A stretch of DNA of 64,000 nt, from NCBI RefSeq assembly GCF_003432485.1, contig NZ_QVNQ01000003.1, positions 62,001 through 126,000 of the forward strand. The letters run 5' to 3'. Shown one piece after another: positions 30,646 through 39,781 of the stretch. Numbering within the stretch: position 1 is the first letter of the stretch; each line of letters opens with the position of its first letter. Source of the DNA: Actinomadura spongiicola. GTDB taxonomy: Bacteria; Actinomycetota; Actinomycetes; Streptosporangiales; Streptosporangiaceae. The notes beneath the pieces are model-generated. The model did no database searches and had not been told where the DNA came from. It saw only the letters and a program-made list of their open reading frames with translations. Position numbers and translations under genes: made by a program.

Positions 30646-30673
30646 GCCGGGCCCACCGTCACGCGGGCCCGGC
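30646..30673 (+). other. Intercistronic hairpin between ectB and ectC
   Basis: GCCGGGCCC (30646-30654) and GGGCCCGGC (30665-30673) form a perfect nine-bp stem with a ten-base loop, 24 bases after the ectB stop and 27 before ectC. It could protect or attenuate the mRNA within the operon. Confidence 0.45.
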
Positions 30674-30700
30674 CGGGGCATATCCGAAAAGAGGAGATTC

Positions 30701-31096
30701 ATGATCGTTCGTTCCCTTGACGAGATCATCGGCACCGAACGCGACGTGCAGGCGCCGACCTGGTGCAGCCGCCGGTTCGTGCTCGCCAAGGAGGGCGTCG
30801 GTTTCTCGCTGCACGAGACGATCCTGTACGCGGGCACCGAGACGAAGATGTGGTACGCGAACCACATCGAGGCCGTCTACTGCATCGGGGGCTCGGGAGA
30901 GCTGACCAACGACGAGACCGGCGAGAAGCACAAGATCGAGCCGGGCGTCATGTACCTGCTGGACGGCCACGAGCACCACACGCTGCGCGCTCACACGGAC
31001 CTGCGCACCGTCTGCGTGTTCAACCCGCCCTGCACCGGCAGGGAGGTCCACGACGAGAACGGGGTGTATCCGCTGCTGACCGAGGAGGACGCGTGA
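30701..31096 (+). CDS. ectC: Ectoine synthase
   Basis: A 131-aa cupin-fold enzyme that cyclises N-gamma-acetyl-diaminobutyrate to ectoine. [16 protein letters not shown] is the canonical start; the metal/active-site region includes [15 protein letters not shown] and [29 protein letters not shown] near the end is diagnostic. AGAGGAG lies just upstream. Its TGA overlaps the ectD GTG by four bases. Confidence 0.97.
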   Translation: MIVRSLDEIIGTERDVQAPTWCSRRFVLAKEGVGFSLHETILYAGTETKMWYANHIEAVYCIGGSGELTNDETGEKHKIEPGVMYLLDGHEHHTLRAHTDLRTVCVFNPPCTGREVHDENGVYPLLTEEDA

Positions 31097-32001
31097 GCAT
31101 CATCGAGTCCCATCCGACCATCGACGACGCCTACCCGACCCGCAAGGCCGCCGAGGCGGCCCTGCTGTACCGGCAGGACCCGGTGGTGTACGGCGGAGCC
31201 GGGGACGGTCCGATCGACGAGGCCACCCTCGACTCGTTCGAGGCGAACGGATTCCTCGGCGTCGACCAGTTGCTCGCCCCTGAGGAGGTCGAGGACTACC
31301 GCGCCGAACTGCGTCGGCTGTCCTCGGATCCGCAGATCCTCGCCGACGAGCGCACCGTGACCGAACGTGGTTCGGACGAGGTCCGCTCCATCTTCGAGGT
31401 CCACAAGATCAGCGAGGTGTTCGCCGAGCTTGTCCGCGACCCCCGCGTCGTCGGCCGGGCCCGGCAACTTCTCGGCTCCGAGGTTTACGTCCATCAGAGC
31501 CGGGTCAACTACAAGCCAGGATTCACCGGCAAGGACTTCTTCTGGCACTCGGACTTCGAGACCTGGCACGCGGAGGACGGCATGCCCCGGATGCGCGCTG
31601 TGAGCATATCCATCGCGCTGACGGAGAATTTCGTGCACAATGGCGGGCTAATGATCATGCCTGGTTCGCACAAGACGTTCGTGGCGTGTGTCGGGGAGAC
31701 CCCCGACGACCACTACAAGGAGTCTTTGCGGGGCCAGGAGATCGGGACACCTGACCCGGCCAGCCTGTCGATCCTGGCCGACAAGCACGGGATCGAGCTG
31801 TTCACCGGCCCCGCCGGCTCGGCCACCATGTTCGACTGCAACTGCATGCACGGCTCGAACGGGAACATCACCCCGTTCCCGCGATCCAACGTGTTCATCG
31901 TGTTCAACAGCGTCGAGAACACCTGCGTCGAGCCGTTCTCGGCCCCCGCACCGCGTCCGGAGTTCATCGGTGCCCGCGACTTCACCCCCGTGGGCGGCTG
32001 A
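31093..32001 (+). CDS. ectD: Ectoine 5-hydroxylase
   Basis: A 302-aa Fe(II)/2-oxoglutarate dioxygenase converting ectoine to 5-hydroxyectoine. The signature [20 protein letters not shown] supplies His152 and Asp154; the third iron ligand His253 lies in [26 protein letters not shown] is also family-specific. The GTG start is coupled to the ectC stop. The gene closes the synthesis operon and is followed by a hairpin. Confidence 0.97.
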   Translation: MSIIESHPTIDDAYPTRKAAEAALLYRQDPVVYGGAGDGPIDEATLDSFEANGFLGVDQLLAPEEVEDYRAELRRLSSDPQILADERTVTERGSDEVRSIFEVHKISEVFAELVRDPRVVGRARQLLGSEVYVHQSRVNYKPGFTGKDFFWHSDFETWHAEDGMPRMRAVSISIALTENFVHNGGLMIMPGSHKTFVACVGETPDDHYKESLRGQEIGTPDPASLSILADKHGIELFTGPAGSATMFDCNCMHGSNGNITPFPRSNVFIVFNSVENTCVEPFSAPAPRPEFIGARDFTPVGG

Positions 32002-32036
32002 ATGATCACAACGATTCGATAACCCGACGTCAATCC

Positions 32037-32077
32037 CCGCGCCCGACGGGGGGCTCAGGCTCCCCTGTCGGGCGCGG
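32037..32077 (+). terminator. Hairpin between ectD and ehuB
   Basis: CCGCGCCCGAC (32037-32047) and GTCGGGCGCGG (32067-32077) form a perfect 11-bp stem that extends inwards through pairing of the GGGG and CCCC flanks. It may end or attenuate ect transcription before the uptake genes, which would otherwise follow after 97 bases. Confidence 0.65.
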
Positions 32078-32098
32078 AGTCACACATCCAGGAGTTCA

Positions 32099-32995
32099 AT
32101 GATGACTTCCTCGAGACGCGACTTCCTGCGCACCGCCGTGCTGCTGTCCGCCGCGGTACCGCTGGCCGCGGCGGGCTGCTCCACGACGGATCCGGAAGAG
32201 GAGCGCTCCGGCGGGGGAACGCTGCAGAAGGCCAAGGACGCCGGGTCGATCACGGTCGGCTTCGCCAACGAGGCGCCCTACGGCTACACCGACAAGTCCG
32301 GCAAGCTGACCGGGGAGGCGCCCGAACTGGCCCGCGCCATCTTCAAAAGGCTCGGAATCGACGAGGTCAAGGGCGTACAGGTCGACTTCGGCGGACTGAT
32401 CGGCGGTCTCAACGCCCGGCGGTTCGACGCGATCGCCGCGGGGATGTTCATCACGCCGGAGCGCTGCGCCTCGGCGGCGTTCGCGAACCCCGAGTACGTC
32501 GCCAAGAGCGCCTTCATGGTGCCCGAGGGCAACCCGAAGGGCCTCAAGACCTACACCGACCCCGGCAAGAAGGGCGTCAAGGTCGGGGTCCTCCAAGGCG
32601 CCGTCGAGGGGGACTACGCGGCCAAGACCGGCGTCGAGAAGGGCAACATCATCTCCTTCCCCGACCAGCCGAGCGCCTACGAGGGGCTCAAGTCCAAGCG
32701 CGTCGACTGCATCTGGCTGACCCGCATCTCGCTCGCCGACCTGCTGGCCAAGCACAAGGGCGAGGGCTACGAGGTGACCGAGGCGTTCACCCCGGTGATC
32801 GACGGCAAGGAGCAGTTCGGCGCGGGCGCGTTCGTGTTCCGCAAGGCCGACGGCGAGCTGCTCAACGCCTGGAACACCGAACTCGCCAAGCTGAAGCAGG
32901 AGAACGGGCTGCTGCCGATTCTGCAGCCGTTCGGTTTCACCCAGGCGGAGATGCCGGGACCGGACGACACCGCGGCCCAGTTCTGCAAGGCCTGA
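32099..32995 (+). CDS. ehuB: Ectoine/hydroxyectoine ABC transporter substrate-binding lipoprotein
   Basis: A 298-aa periplasmic binding protein of the amino-acid family 3. The signal peptide carries a twin-arginine-like SRRDFLRT and a lipobox AAGC, so it is likely Tat-exported and lipid-anchored. The mature part begins ITVGFANEAPYGYTDKSGKL, and FDAIAAGMFITPERC is typical of EhuB. CAGGAG precedes the ATG (ATG 32102 is equally possible). It lies directly after ectABCD and before two permeases and an ATPase, so ectoine/5-hydroxyectoine is the expected ligand. Confidence 0.92.
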   Translation: MMTSSRRDFLRTAVLLSAAVPLAAAGCSTTDPEEERSGGGTLQKAKDAGSITVGFANEAPYGYTDKSGKLTGEAPELARAIFKRLGIDEVKGVQVDFGGLIGGLNARRFDAIAAGMFITPERCASAAFANPEYVAKSAFMVPEGNPKGLKTYTDPGKKGVKVGVLQGAVEGDYAAKTGVEKGNIISFPDQPSAYEGLKSKRVDCIWLTRISLADLLAKHKGEGYEVTEAFTPVIDGKEQFGAGAFVFRKADGELLNAWNTELAKLKQENGLLPILQPFGFTQAEMPGPDDTAAQFCKA

Positions 32996-32998
32996 TCC

Positions 32999-33718
32999 GT
33001 GTCCACCGTCCTGGACAGCTACGAACAGTGGCTGGACGGCGCGTGGGTGACCGTCCAGCTCACCGTCTACGGCTGCGCGCTGGCGCTGGTGCTCGCCCTG
33101 GCCTTCGGCCTGGCGGGCACCAGCCGCCGCTGGTGGGTGCGCGTGCTGAACCGGATCTACGTGGAGTTCTTCCGCGGCACGGCGACCCTCGTCCTGCTGT
33201 ACTGGTTCTTCTACGCGCTGCCCCTCGTCGGCCTCAAGATCACCTCGCCGATGACGACGGCGGTGCTGGCGCTCGGCCTGAACGTCGGCGCCTACGGCGC
33301 GGAGGTGGTGCGCGGCTCGATCAACGCCGTGCCCCGGGCACAGTACGAGGCGACGGTCGCGCTGAACTTCACGCCCTTCCAGCGCATGCGGCGCGTCCTG
33401 CTCCCCCAGGCGTTCGCGCTCATGCTGCCCCCCTTCGGGAACCTCGTCATCGAGCTGATGAAGGGCACGGCCATCGTCTACACCATCGGCATGGTCGACC
33501 TGACCAAGGTCTCGAAGAACATCCAGGGCTTCTCCGGTGAGACCGTCGCGCCCTTCCTGGCGGTCCTGGTCCTGTACTTCGTGATCGCCCAGGTGCTGCA
33601 GCTCTTCATCCGCTATGCCGAGTGGCGGGTCGACCGGATGCTCGGCCGCCGCCCGTCCCGCGAACCTTCGGTGTCGACGGTCGCGGCCGGCGCGCCCGGA
33701 GCGGGGGTGAGCGGCTGA
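32999..33718 (+). CDS. ehuC: Ectoine/hydroxyectoine ABC transporter permease EhuC
   Basis: A 239-aa His/Glu/Gln-type permease. About five membrane helices start with GAWVTVQLTVYGCALALVLAL; YVEFFRGTATLVLLYWFFYALP is the segment after helix 2, and GSINAVPRAQYEATVAL is the EAA-like loop contacting the ATPase. GTG start three bases after ehuB. Its stop shares one base with the ehuD start. Confidence 0.92.
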   Translation: MSTVLDSYEQWLDGAWVTVQLTVYGCALALVLALAFGLAGTSRRWWVRVLNRIYVEFFRGTATLVLLYWFFYALPLVGLKITSPMTTAVLALGLNVGAYGAEVVRGSINAVPRAQYEATVALNFTPFQRMRRVLLPQAFALMLPPFGNLVIELMKGTAIVYTIGMVDLTKVSKNIQGFSGETVAPFLAVLVLYFVIAQVLQLFIRYAEWRVDRMLGRRPSREPSVSTVAAGAPGAGVSG

Positions 33719-34371
33719 TGGACTGGAACTGGGACTTCACCTGGGAGATCCTTCCCGAGCTGCTGGAGGGGCTGCGGACCACCGTCATCGCGACGCTGTG
33801 CGGCTATGTGATCGCGCTGGTCCTCGGCCTGGTCTGGACGCTGCTGCGCCGCTCGCCCAGCCGGATCCTCAACCAGACCGTCCGGTGGGTGACCGAGTTC
33901 ATCCGGTCGACGCCGCTGATCCCGCAGCTGTTCTTCGTGTTCTACGTCCTGCCGTCCTGGGGGTTGACCATCGGTCCCCTCACCGCGGGGATCATCACGC
34001 TCGGCATCCACTACTCGACCTACACGGCCGAGGTGTACCGGGCCGGGATCGCCGACGTCCCCAAGGGCCAGTGGGAGGCGTGCACGGCGATCAACCTGCC
34101 GAGATCGCGGGTGTGGCTGGACGTGATCCTGCCGCAGGCGATCCGCCGGGTGATCCCGACGCTCGGCAACTACCTGATCGCGATGTTCAAGGACTCGCCG
34201 ATGCTGCTGGTGATCAACGTCTCCGAGGTCCTTCTCGTCGCCTACCAGGAGGGCGGACGGACCTACCAGTACCTGGAGCCCATCACCGTGGTCGGCGTGC
34301 TGTTCGTCGTGGTCAGCGTCATATCGTCGATACTCGTCCGCCGTTTGGAGAGGCGCTATGCCACCACCTGA
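33718..34371 (+). CDS. ehuD: Ectoine/hydroxyectoine ABC transporter permease EhuD
   Basis: A 217-aa partner permease. It begins MDWNWDFTWEILPELLEGL, has WVTEFIRSTPLIPQLFFVFYVLP after helix 2 and the EAA-type loop AGIADVPKGQWEACTAINL. It would form the heterodimeric channel with EhuC. It overlaps ehuA by 14 bases. Confidence 0.92.
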   Translation: MDWNWDFTWEILPELLEGLRTTVIATLCGYVIALVLGLVWTLLRRSPSRILNQTVRWVTEFIRSTPLIPQLFFVFYVLPSWGLTIGPLTAGIITLGIHYSTYTAEVYRAGIADVPKGQWEACTAINLPRSRVWLDVILPQAIRRVIPTLGNYLIAMFKDSPMLLVINVSEVLLVAYQEGGRTYQYLEPITVVGVLFVVVSVISSILVRRLERRYATT

Positions 34372-35275
34372 CACGACAGCCGGATCCCCCACGCCCGAGG
34401 AGTCCGGTGGGGCATCGACCGGGGAGGGCGTCTCCACCCAGAAGAGTGACGTCGCCAAGGGCGGCGCGACCAAGGGCGTGGCCGCCACGGAGTTGCCGCG
34501 CGGCGCCGCGCCGGGCATCCGCTTCGAGAAGGTGGTGAAGCGGTTCGGCCACAACGTGGTGCTCCGCGAGCTCGACTTCACCGTGGGGCCGGGCGAGCGG
34601 GTGACCCTCATCGGGCCCAGCGGGTCGGGCAAGACCACCATCCTGCGGTTGCTGATGACGCTGGAGAAGCTCGACGACGGCCTCATCTGGATCGGCGACG
34701 AGACGCTGTGGCACATGAAGCGCGGCGACAAACGCGTCCCGGCGAACCAGAAGCACCTGCACGAGATGCGCAAGCAGGTCGGCATGGTGTTCCAGCAGTT
34801 CAACCTGTTCCCCAACATGAACGTGCTGCGCAACCTCACCGAGGGGCCGGTGCGGGTGCTGGGGCTGTCCAAGGACGAGGCGGTCGAGCGCGCCCGCGGC
34901 CTGCTGGACATGGTGGGACTCGCGGACAAGATCGACGCCCATCCGTCCCAGCTGTCGGGCGGGCAGCAGCAGCGGGTCGCGATCGCGCGGGCGCTCGCCA
35001 TGCAGCCGAAGGTGCTGCTGCTGGACGAGGTCACGTCGGCCCTGGACCCCGAACTCGTCGTCGGCGTCCAGGACCTGCTGCGCGACATCGCCCGGCAGAG
35101 CGACCTGACACTGCTGTGCGTCACCCACGAGATGACCTTCGCCAGGGACATCTCCGACCGGGTCCTGATGTTCGACCAGGGCCAGATCGTCGAGGAGGGT
35201 CCACCGGACCAGATCTTCGGCGAGCCGTCCGAGCAGCGCACCCGCGACTTCCTGCAGGCCGTTCTGGCGACCTGA
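34358..35275 (+). CDS. ehuA: Ectoine/hydroxyectoine ABC transporter ATP-binding protein
   Basis: A 305-aa ABC ATPase. Walker A GPSGSGKTT, Q-loop VFQQFNLFPNMNVL, signature LSGGQQQRVAIARAL, Walker B LLLDEVTSALD and switch His in VTHEMTFA are all intact. It carries an extra 50-residue N-terminal Gly/Thr/Ser-rich extension before IRFEKVVKRFG, which homologues mostly lack; a start further downstream is possible but no better codon with a ribosome site was seen. Energises the EhuBCD importer. Confidence 0.92.
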   Translation: MPPPDTTAGSPTPEESGGASTGEGVSTQKSDVAKGGATKGVAATELPRGAAPGIRFEKVVKRFGHNVVLRELDFTVGPGERVTLIGPSGSGKTTILRLLMTLEKLDDGLIWIGDETLWHMKRGDKRVPANQKHLHEMRKQVGMVFQQFNLFPNMNVLRNLTEGPVRVLGLSKDEAVERARGLLDMVGLADKIDAHPSQLSGGQQQRVAIARALAMQPKVLLLDEVTSALDPELVVGVQDLLRDIARQSDLTLLCVTHEMTFARDISDRVLMFDQGQIVEEGPPDQIFGEPSEQRTRDFLQAVLAT

Positions 35276-35362
35276 GGGAGGGTCCCGGCCCGTCCGCCCG
35301 CGTCCCCGTCGCCCCGGGGACGCGGGCGGTCCGCGTTCCCGGCGGCGTGGCCGTGCTAGCGT

Positions 35363-35390
35363 ATTAGTAAATGCACGTTCATTTACTAAT
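35363..35390. promoter_or_regulatory. Perfect 28-bp operator of the TetR-SDR operon
   Basis: ATTAGTAAATG (35363-35373) and CATTTACTAAT (35380-35390) are perfect 11-bp arms around six bases. The dyad stands 12 bases before the TetR gene start and is strikingly AT-rich in this genome. Position and symmetry point to autorepression of the two-gene operon. Confidence 0.8.
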
Positions 35391-35402
35391 GTCGGAGGGT
35401 CG

Positions 35403-35999
35403 ATGGCGGGGCGGCCACGCGGAGTCGACGACTCGGTGATCCTGCGGGCGGCGGTCGAGGTGATCGGCCGGATGGGTCCGGCCGGGCTCACGCTCGCGGC
35501 GGTGGCCGACGAGGTGGGGCTGGTGCCGGGCACGCTCGTCCAGCGGTTCGGGTCCAAGCGCGGGCTGCTGGTGGCGCTGGCCGCCCGGTCCGTCCAGGAC
35601 GCGGGCACGCTGCACGAGCGGGCGCGCGAACGGCACGAGTCGCCGCTGGCCGCGCTGCGGACGCTCGCCGTCGAGTCGATGTCGGACGTCTCCACACCGC
35701 GGACCTACGCCAACCATCTGGCGTTCCTGTGCATGGATCTCACCGACCCGGAGCTGCACGAACACGCGCTGGCCGTCCACCAGGCCCGGGGGCGGGCGAT
35801 CGAGGCGCTGCTGCGGGCGGCGGTGTCCGCCGGCGAGCTACGGGACGACACGGACACCGCGGCCCTCACCGGGAGCGTCCAGACCGCCATCGCCGGGGCC
35901 GGGCTCACCTGGGCGCTCGACCGCCGCGGCACGCTCCCCGAACGGCTCCGAGAAGAGATCGACACCGTACTGGCGCCCCATATCCGGAGGAGGACATGA
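35403..35999 (+). CDS. TetR-family repressor
   Basis: 198 aa. Residues about 10-58 are the DNA-binding domain: VILRAAVEVIGRMGPAGLTLAAVADEVGLVPGTLVQRFGSKRGLL. The rest is a helical ligand-binding domain (TetR_C_11-like) with a C-terminal amphipathic region. GGAGGG lies just before the ATG. The TGA overlaps the SDR start by four bases, so it probably regulates itself and the oxidoreductase through the dyad at 35363-35390. The inducer is unknown, probably an SDR substrate or related carbonyl compound. Confidence 0.92.
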   Translation: MAGRPRGVDDSVILRAAVEVIGRMGPAGLTLAAVADEVGLVPGTLVQRFGSKRGLLVALAARSVQDAGTLHERARERHESPLAALRTLAVESMSDVSTPRTYANHLAFLCMDLTDPELHEHALAVHQARGRAIEALLRAAVSAGELRDDTDTAALTGSVQTAIAGAGLTWALDRRGTLPERLREEIDTVLAPHIRRRT

Positions 36000-36907
36000 C
36001 CATGGGGACACGTCCGCTGAGCGACGCAGTGGCCCTGGTCGCGGGCGGCACCCGAGGCGGCGGACGGGGCATCGCCGTCCAGCTCGGGGCCGCGGGCGCG
36101 ACCGTGTACGTCACGGGCCGCAGCGGCGGCTCGCGCCGTTCCGACCTCGGGCGGCCGGAGACCATCGAGGAGACCGCCGAACTCGTCACCGCCGCGGGCG
36201 GGGAGGGCATCGCCGTCCGCACCGACCACGGCCGTCCGGACGAGGTCCGCGCGCTCGTCGACCGGATCGCGGCGGAACGCGACGGACGCCTCGACGTGCT
36301 CGTCAACTCCGTGTGGGGCGGCGACCCGCTCACCGACTGGACGCATCCGCTGTGGGAACAGGACCTCGACAACGGGTTCCGGCTCCTCCGGCAGGCGGTG
36401 GACACCCACGTGATCACCAGCCGGTTCGCCCTGCCGCTGATGGTCGCGCGGGGACGAGGGCTGGTGGTCGAGGTGACGGACGGGAACACGGCCCGCTACC
36501 GAGGCTCGATCTTCTACGACCTGGCGAAGTCGACGGTGATCCGGCTGGCCGTCGCGCAGGCCGCGGAGTTGAGGCCGCACGGCGTCGCGGCCGTCGCCAT
36601 CACCCCCGGGTTCCTGCGGTCGGAGGCCGTCCTGGACCACTTCGGCGTCACCGAGGACACCTGGCGGGACGCCGTCGCCGAGGACCCGCACTTCGCCCAC
36701 TCCGAGACCCCCGCCTACCTCGGCCGGGCCGTCGCCGCCCTCGCCGCCGACCCCGACATCATGACCAAGACCGGCCGGGCCCTCGCCACCTGGAGCCTCT
36801 CCAAGGAGTACGGGTTCACCGACCTGGACGGCACGCGACCCGACTTCGCCGCCCACTGGGCCGAAGCCCTCGTCGACGAGTACGGGCCGCTCGGCGATCC
36901 CCTGTGA
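35996..36907 (+). CDS. SDR-family oxidoreductase (DHRS1-like)
   Basis: A 303-aa short-chain dehydrogenase. The nucleotide loop is GGTRGGGRG (17-25), a variant of TGxxxGxG; NSVWGG (104-109) is the NNAG-like motif; the catalytic pair is Tyr174 and Lys178 in FYDLAKS. NSVWGG and the Trp-rich loop after it are characteristic of the DHRS1-like subgroup. GGAGGAGG precedes the ATG. Cotranscribed with the TetR gene. The substrate cannot be read from sequence. Confidence 0.9.
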   Translation: MTMGTRPLSDAVALVAGGTRGGGRGIAVQLGAAGATVYVTGRSGGSRRSDLGRPETIEETAELVTAAGGEGIAVRTDHGRPDEVRALVDRIAAERDGRLDVLVNSVWGGDPLTDWTHPLWEQDLDNGFRLLRQAVDTHVITSRFALPLMVARGRGLVVEVTDGNTARYRGSIFYDLAKSTVIRLAVAQAAELRPHGVAAVAITPGFLRSEAVLDHFGVTEDTWRDAVAEDPHFAHSETPAYLGRAVAALAADPDIMTKTGRALATWSLSKEYGFTDLDGTRPDFAAHWAEALVDEYGPLGDPL

Positions 36908-36916
36908 CCGTCCCGG

Positions 36917-37885
36917 TCAGGCGGGCGCGTCGATGACCAGCCGACCGTCACGCGTCTCGACGTTCGCGCCGAACGCCGCGCACGCCCGGGTGAAGCGTTC
37001 GCTGATCCACCGGTGGTCGGCGCCTTCGGCCAGGCGGGTGCGGCAGTAGTCGAGGCTCAGCGGCACCGCCTCGATCCGGGACGGCCCCGCCCGGTCCAGG
37101 GTGACCAGGAACAGCAGCCCGAGGTCGTTGCGGAGGACGTCGTCCACGGCGTAGTCGTCGATGAAGTCGCCCATGTCGAAGATGACCGGCCAGGCCACGC
37201 CGTGGAAGACGTGCGCCGAGCTCCCCGCGACGAGCGTGGCGCCCGCGTCCAGCAGCGTCCGTGCCGCGCGCCGCACGTAGTGGAGCGGCTCCCACGTCAT
37301 GTTCGGGCCCCAGTGCGGCAGGACGAGCACGACGTCGTTGACCTTCCGGAGCCGCCGGATCCGCTCCACCAGGTCGTCGGGCACTCCCCGCTCCAGGTCG
37401 GTGAGCGCGACGCCCGGACGGTCCGGCCCCGCGGCGAAGTCGGACGGGTGATCGGTGACGCCCACCACCGCGACCCGCACTCCCCCGGCCTCCAGGACGA
37501 CGCTCCGCCGCGCCGCCTCCTCGTCCGGGCCCGCGCCGACGCACCGGACACCCGCCCGGCCCAGATGGTCGAGCGTGTCGTTCAGGGCGTCCGGGCCGTA
37601 GTCGAGCGCGTGGTTGTTGGCGAGCGTCACACAGTCCACGCCGAGGTCCGTGAGCGCCTCCACCGCCACCGGAGGCGCCCGGAAATGGAAGGGTTTGCCC
37701 GGCGCGTCCCACCGGTGGCCCCGGGCGGACACGCAACACTCCAGATTCAGCAGGGCGAGATCGGCCTCGGCGAACACGTCGCGCACGCCCCTGGAGAAGA
37801 GACCGTGCGGGCCGAACGCGGCGATCTCCTCCGCCACGCCGCGTCCGAGCATGGTGTCCCCGGCCAGCGCCATGGTGACGGCCAT
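36917..37885 (-). CDS. CapA-family (poly-gamma-glutamate synthesis type) metallophosphatase-like protein
   Basis: 322 aa, PGA_cap/CapA superfamily. Family motifs run in order: LAGDTMLGRGV, LLNLECCVS, FHFRAPP, TLANNHALDYG, VLPHWGPNMTWEP, and AGSSAHVFHG, keeping the metal-ligand Asp, Asn and His positions. There is no signal peptide, and capBC genes are absent, so a poly-glutamate capsule role is unlikely; such stand-alone proteins are common in actinobacteria. ATG 37885 is chosen for GGGGGGA just upstream. The gene converges on the SDR gene, with nine bases between stops. Confidence 0.85.
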   Translation of the reverse strand: MAVTMALAGDTMLGRGVAEEIAAFGPHGLFSRGVRDVFAEADLALLNLECCVSARGHRWDAPGKPFHFRAPPVAVEALTDLGVDCVTLANNHALDYGPDALNDTLDHLGRAGVRCVGAGPDEEAARRSVVLEAGGVRVAVVGVTDHPSDFAAGPDRPGVALTDLERGVPDDLVERIRRLRKVNDVVLVLPHWGPNMTWEPLHYVRRAARTLLDAGATLVAGSSAHVFHGVAWPVIFDMGDFIDDYAVDDVLRNDLGLLFLVTLDRAGPSRIEAVPLSLDYCRTRLAEGADHRWISERFTRACAAFGANVETRDGRLVIDAPA

Positions 37886-37961
37886 CGGTCCCCCCATCGG
37901 ATCGACGGGACTTCCGCCCTCCACCCTACGAAGCGCGGGTGAACCACCTGGCCCCGCCGTC

Positions 37962-38999
37962 CTAGACGAGCGGGCGGCCCGGCCCCTTCCTGATCTGCTC
38001 GATGAACAGCCGGGCCAGGGCTTGCTGCCCGGCGATGGTCGGGTGGTAGCTACGCGGCTCCGCCGCCAACGCGGGCAGGTTCACCAGCAGGCCGTTCATG
38101 TAGGCGTTCCCGCTGCCGACCTCGTGACCGGCGAACGCGCTGTAGGCGTCGACGAACTCCACGCTGCCCTGGCCGCGGCGGGCGGCGATCCGCGCGTCGG
38201 CCTCCTCGGCCGACTGGCGGATCAGCCGGCCGAGATCGTACGCCCGAGCGTTCAGCCAGCGCTGGTCGGCCACGGTGATGTTGTCGCCGTCCACGCCGTC
38301 GACCTCGGAGAACGCCTTCGGATAACCCATGAGGATCACCCGGGCGCGCGGCGCCCGCGCGTTGATCTGGCCGATCAGGTCGGCGAGGCTCTGCCGGAGC
38401 ACGGCCATCCGTTCGGCGACGTCCTCGCCCTGCCGGATGCAGCTCCTGCTCCACGGCAGTTTGATGACGCAGCCCGCGAGGACCCGGGAGAACCCGACGT
38501 CGTTGCCGCCGATGCTCAGGGTGACCAGGCTCGTACCGGGGCCGATGCGGCCGAACTGCGCCGGCTCCCCGCCCCGCCCCTTCAGGAAGTCGGGGATGGT
38601 GGCGCCTGAGCAGGCCCAGAACGCGCTGCCCTCAGCGAACCGGAACGCCCGCGAGACCTCGTGGTAGTACGCCTTCGACGTGCGGTGACACCGGTCGAGC
38701 GGATTCTTGTCCGCCACGGTCGCCTCCGCGCCGAGCCCCGCCGAGTACGAGTCGCCGAGGGCCACGTACGCCCCCCGCGTCGCCGCCTCGACCGGTGTGG
38801 GCGCCTTCTCGGCCACGACCGGATCGGCGCGCAGCTCCTCCAGCACGGGCTCGTGACAACCGCTGCCGAACACCTCGCACCGCGTCGCCGGCAACACCGC
38901 GAGCGGAACGACGGCCATCGCCACCAAACCCACGAGCAGGGCGACGCCGAGACCTCGTTCGCCGAGGCGGCCTCGAACCCACGTCACCGGGTTATGCAT
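37962..38999 (-). CDS. Secreted SGNH/GDSL-family esterase
   Basis: 345 aa. A short cytoplasmic stretch and one hydrophobic helix (about 17-38) serve as signal or anchor. The SGNH hydrolase follows: ALGDSYSAGLGA with nucleophile Ser84, SIGGNDVGF (block III) and YHPTIAGQ with the catalytic His. Paired cysteines (CEVFGSGC, CHRT, CSGAT) fit an exported, disulfide-bonded enzyme like Streptomyces lipases. AAGGAGG lies before the ATG. Substrate: an ester of lipid or polysaccharide, not determined. Confidence 0.9.
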   Translation of the reverse strand: MHNPVTWVRGRLGERGLGVALLVGLVAMAVVPLAVLPATRCEVFGSGCHEPVLEELRADPVVAEKAPTPVEAATRGAYVALGDSYSAGLGAEATVADKNPLDRCHRTSKAYYHEVSRAFRFAEGSAFWACSGATIPDFLKGRGGEPAQFGRIGPGTSLVTLSIGGNDVGFSRVLAGCVIKLPWSRSCIRQGEDVAERMAVLRQSLADLIGQINARAPRARVILMGYPKAFSEVDGVDGDNITVADQRWLNARAYDLGRLIRQSAEEADARIAARRGQGSVEFVDAYSAFAGHEVGSGNAYMNGLLVNLPALAAEPRSYHPTIAGQQALARLFIEQIRKGPGRPLV

Positions 39000-39055
39000 C
39001 GTCCTCCTTCGCGTCCAAGGGCGAGATGTCCGAATTGCTCCACCGGTTCCGGCCT

Positions 39056-39574
39056 TTACATTGTAGATCTTTTTCTGGGATCGGTCGGGGCCCACATCAC
39101 GAGGCGCGTCCCCAGTTCGTGCAGCCCGGCCTTGATCTCGGCGTCCCAGTGCGCCCTGATCCCCGGGCCCCACCGCTCCCCGGGCAGTTCGGTGAAGCCG
39201 TGCCGGGCGTACCAGGGCCCGTTCCACGGGACCTCCCGGAACGTCAGCAGGCTCACCCCCGGCGCACCGGACCCGGCCGCCCGCGCCATGACCGCGTCCA
39301 GGAGCCGGGCGCCGATCCCCCGGCCGACCAGGTCGGCGCGGACCGAGATCTGCTCCAGATGCACCGCCCCGTCGACCTCCTCCACCGCCGCGAAGCCCAC
39401 CGGCGGATCCCCGGCCACCAGGATCTCCCCACCCTTGTCGATCATGTCGTTCACCACCGCAGGACCGGGCGGGAACACGATGCCGACCTCGGCGAACATC
39501 GCGTCGCCGGAGTGCTCGATCGCCGCCAGCCCCGACAGATCCGCCGGACGCGCCACCCGAACCCCGTACTCCAT
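39056..39574 (-). CDS. GNAT-family N-acetyltransferase
   Basis: 172 aa. VRVARPADLSGLAAIEHSGD opens the domain; VHLEQISVRADLVGRGIGARLLDAVM is the acetyl-CoA motif A with the R/Q-x-x-G-x-G/A pyrophosphate loop; WYARHGFTEL closes it. The C-terminal tail LGTRLVMWAP is usual for the group. ATG 39574 is the first to give a start just before the domain. Substrate unknown. It is upstream of the esterase gene with 56 bases between. Confidence 0.88.
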   Translation of the reverse strand: MEYGVRVARPADLSGLAAIEHSGDAMFAEVGIVFPPGPAVVNDMIDKGGEILVAGDPPVGFAAVEEVDGAVHLEQISVRADLVGRGIGARLLDAVMARAAGSGAPGVSLLTFREVPWNGPWYARHGFTELPGERWGPGIRAHWDAEIKAGLHELGTRLVMWAPTDPRKRSTM

Positions 39575-39781
39575 CCCATGATCGTAGGTCGTCCTCGGCG
39601 GACCGTCCCCACCCGTAAGGCGACTCAGACGCACAGGAGTGTGCGCCCTTCCCGTCCACACCCCACGGACCATCCGCTTTTCACCCACGTTGGGGAGGCG
39701 GATCACGCGCGGGAGGGAGGCCAGGCACCACCCCCCAGCCCTTCACTGGCCTTGAACAACTCGAAACGAAGGACCTCCGCA

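Noticed and set aside
36917..37885. Poly-gamma-glutamate capsule locus
   Set aside because: Only a CapA-like protein is present; capB and capC are missing and the protein has no membrane anchor.
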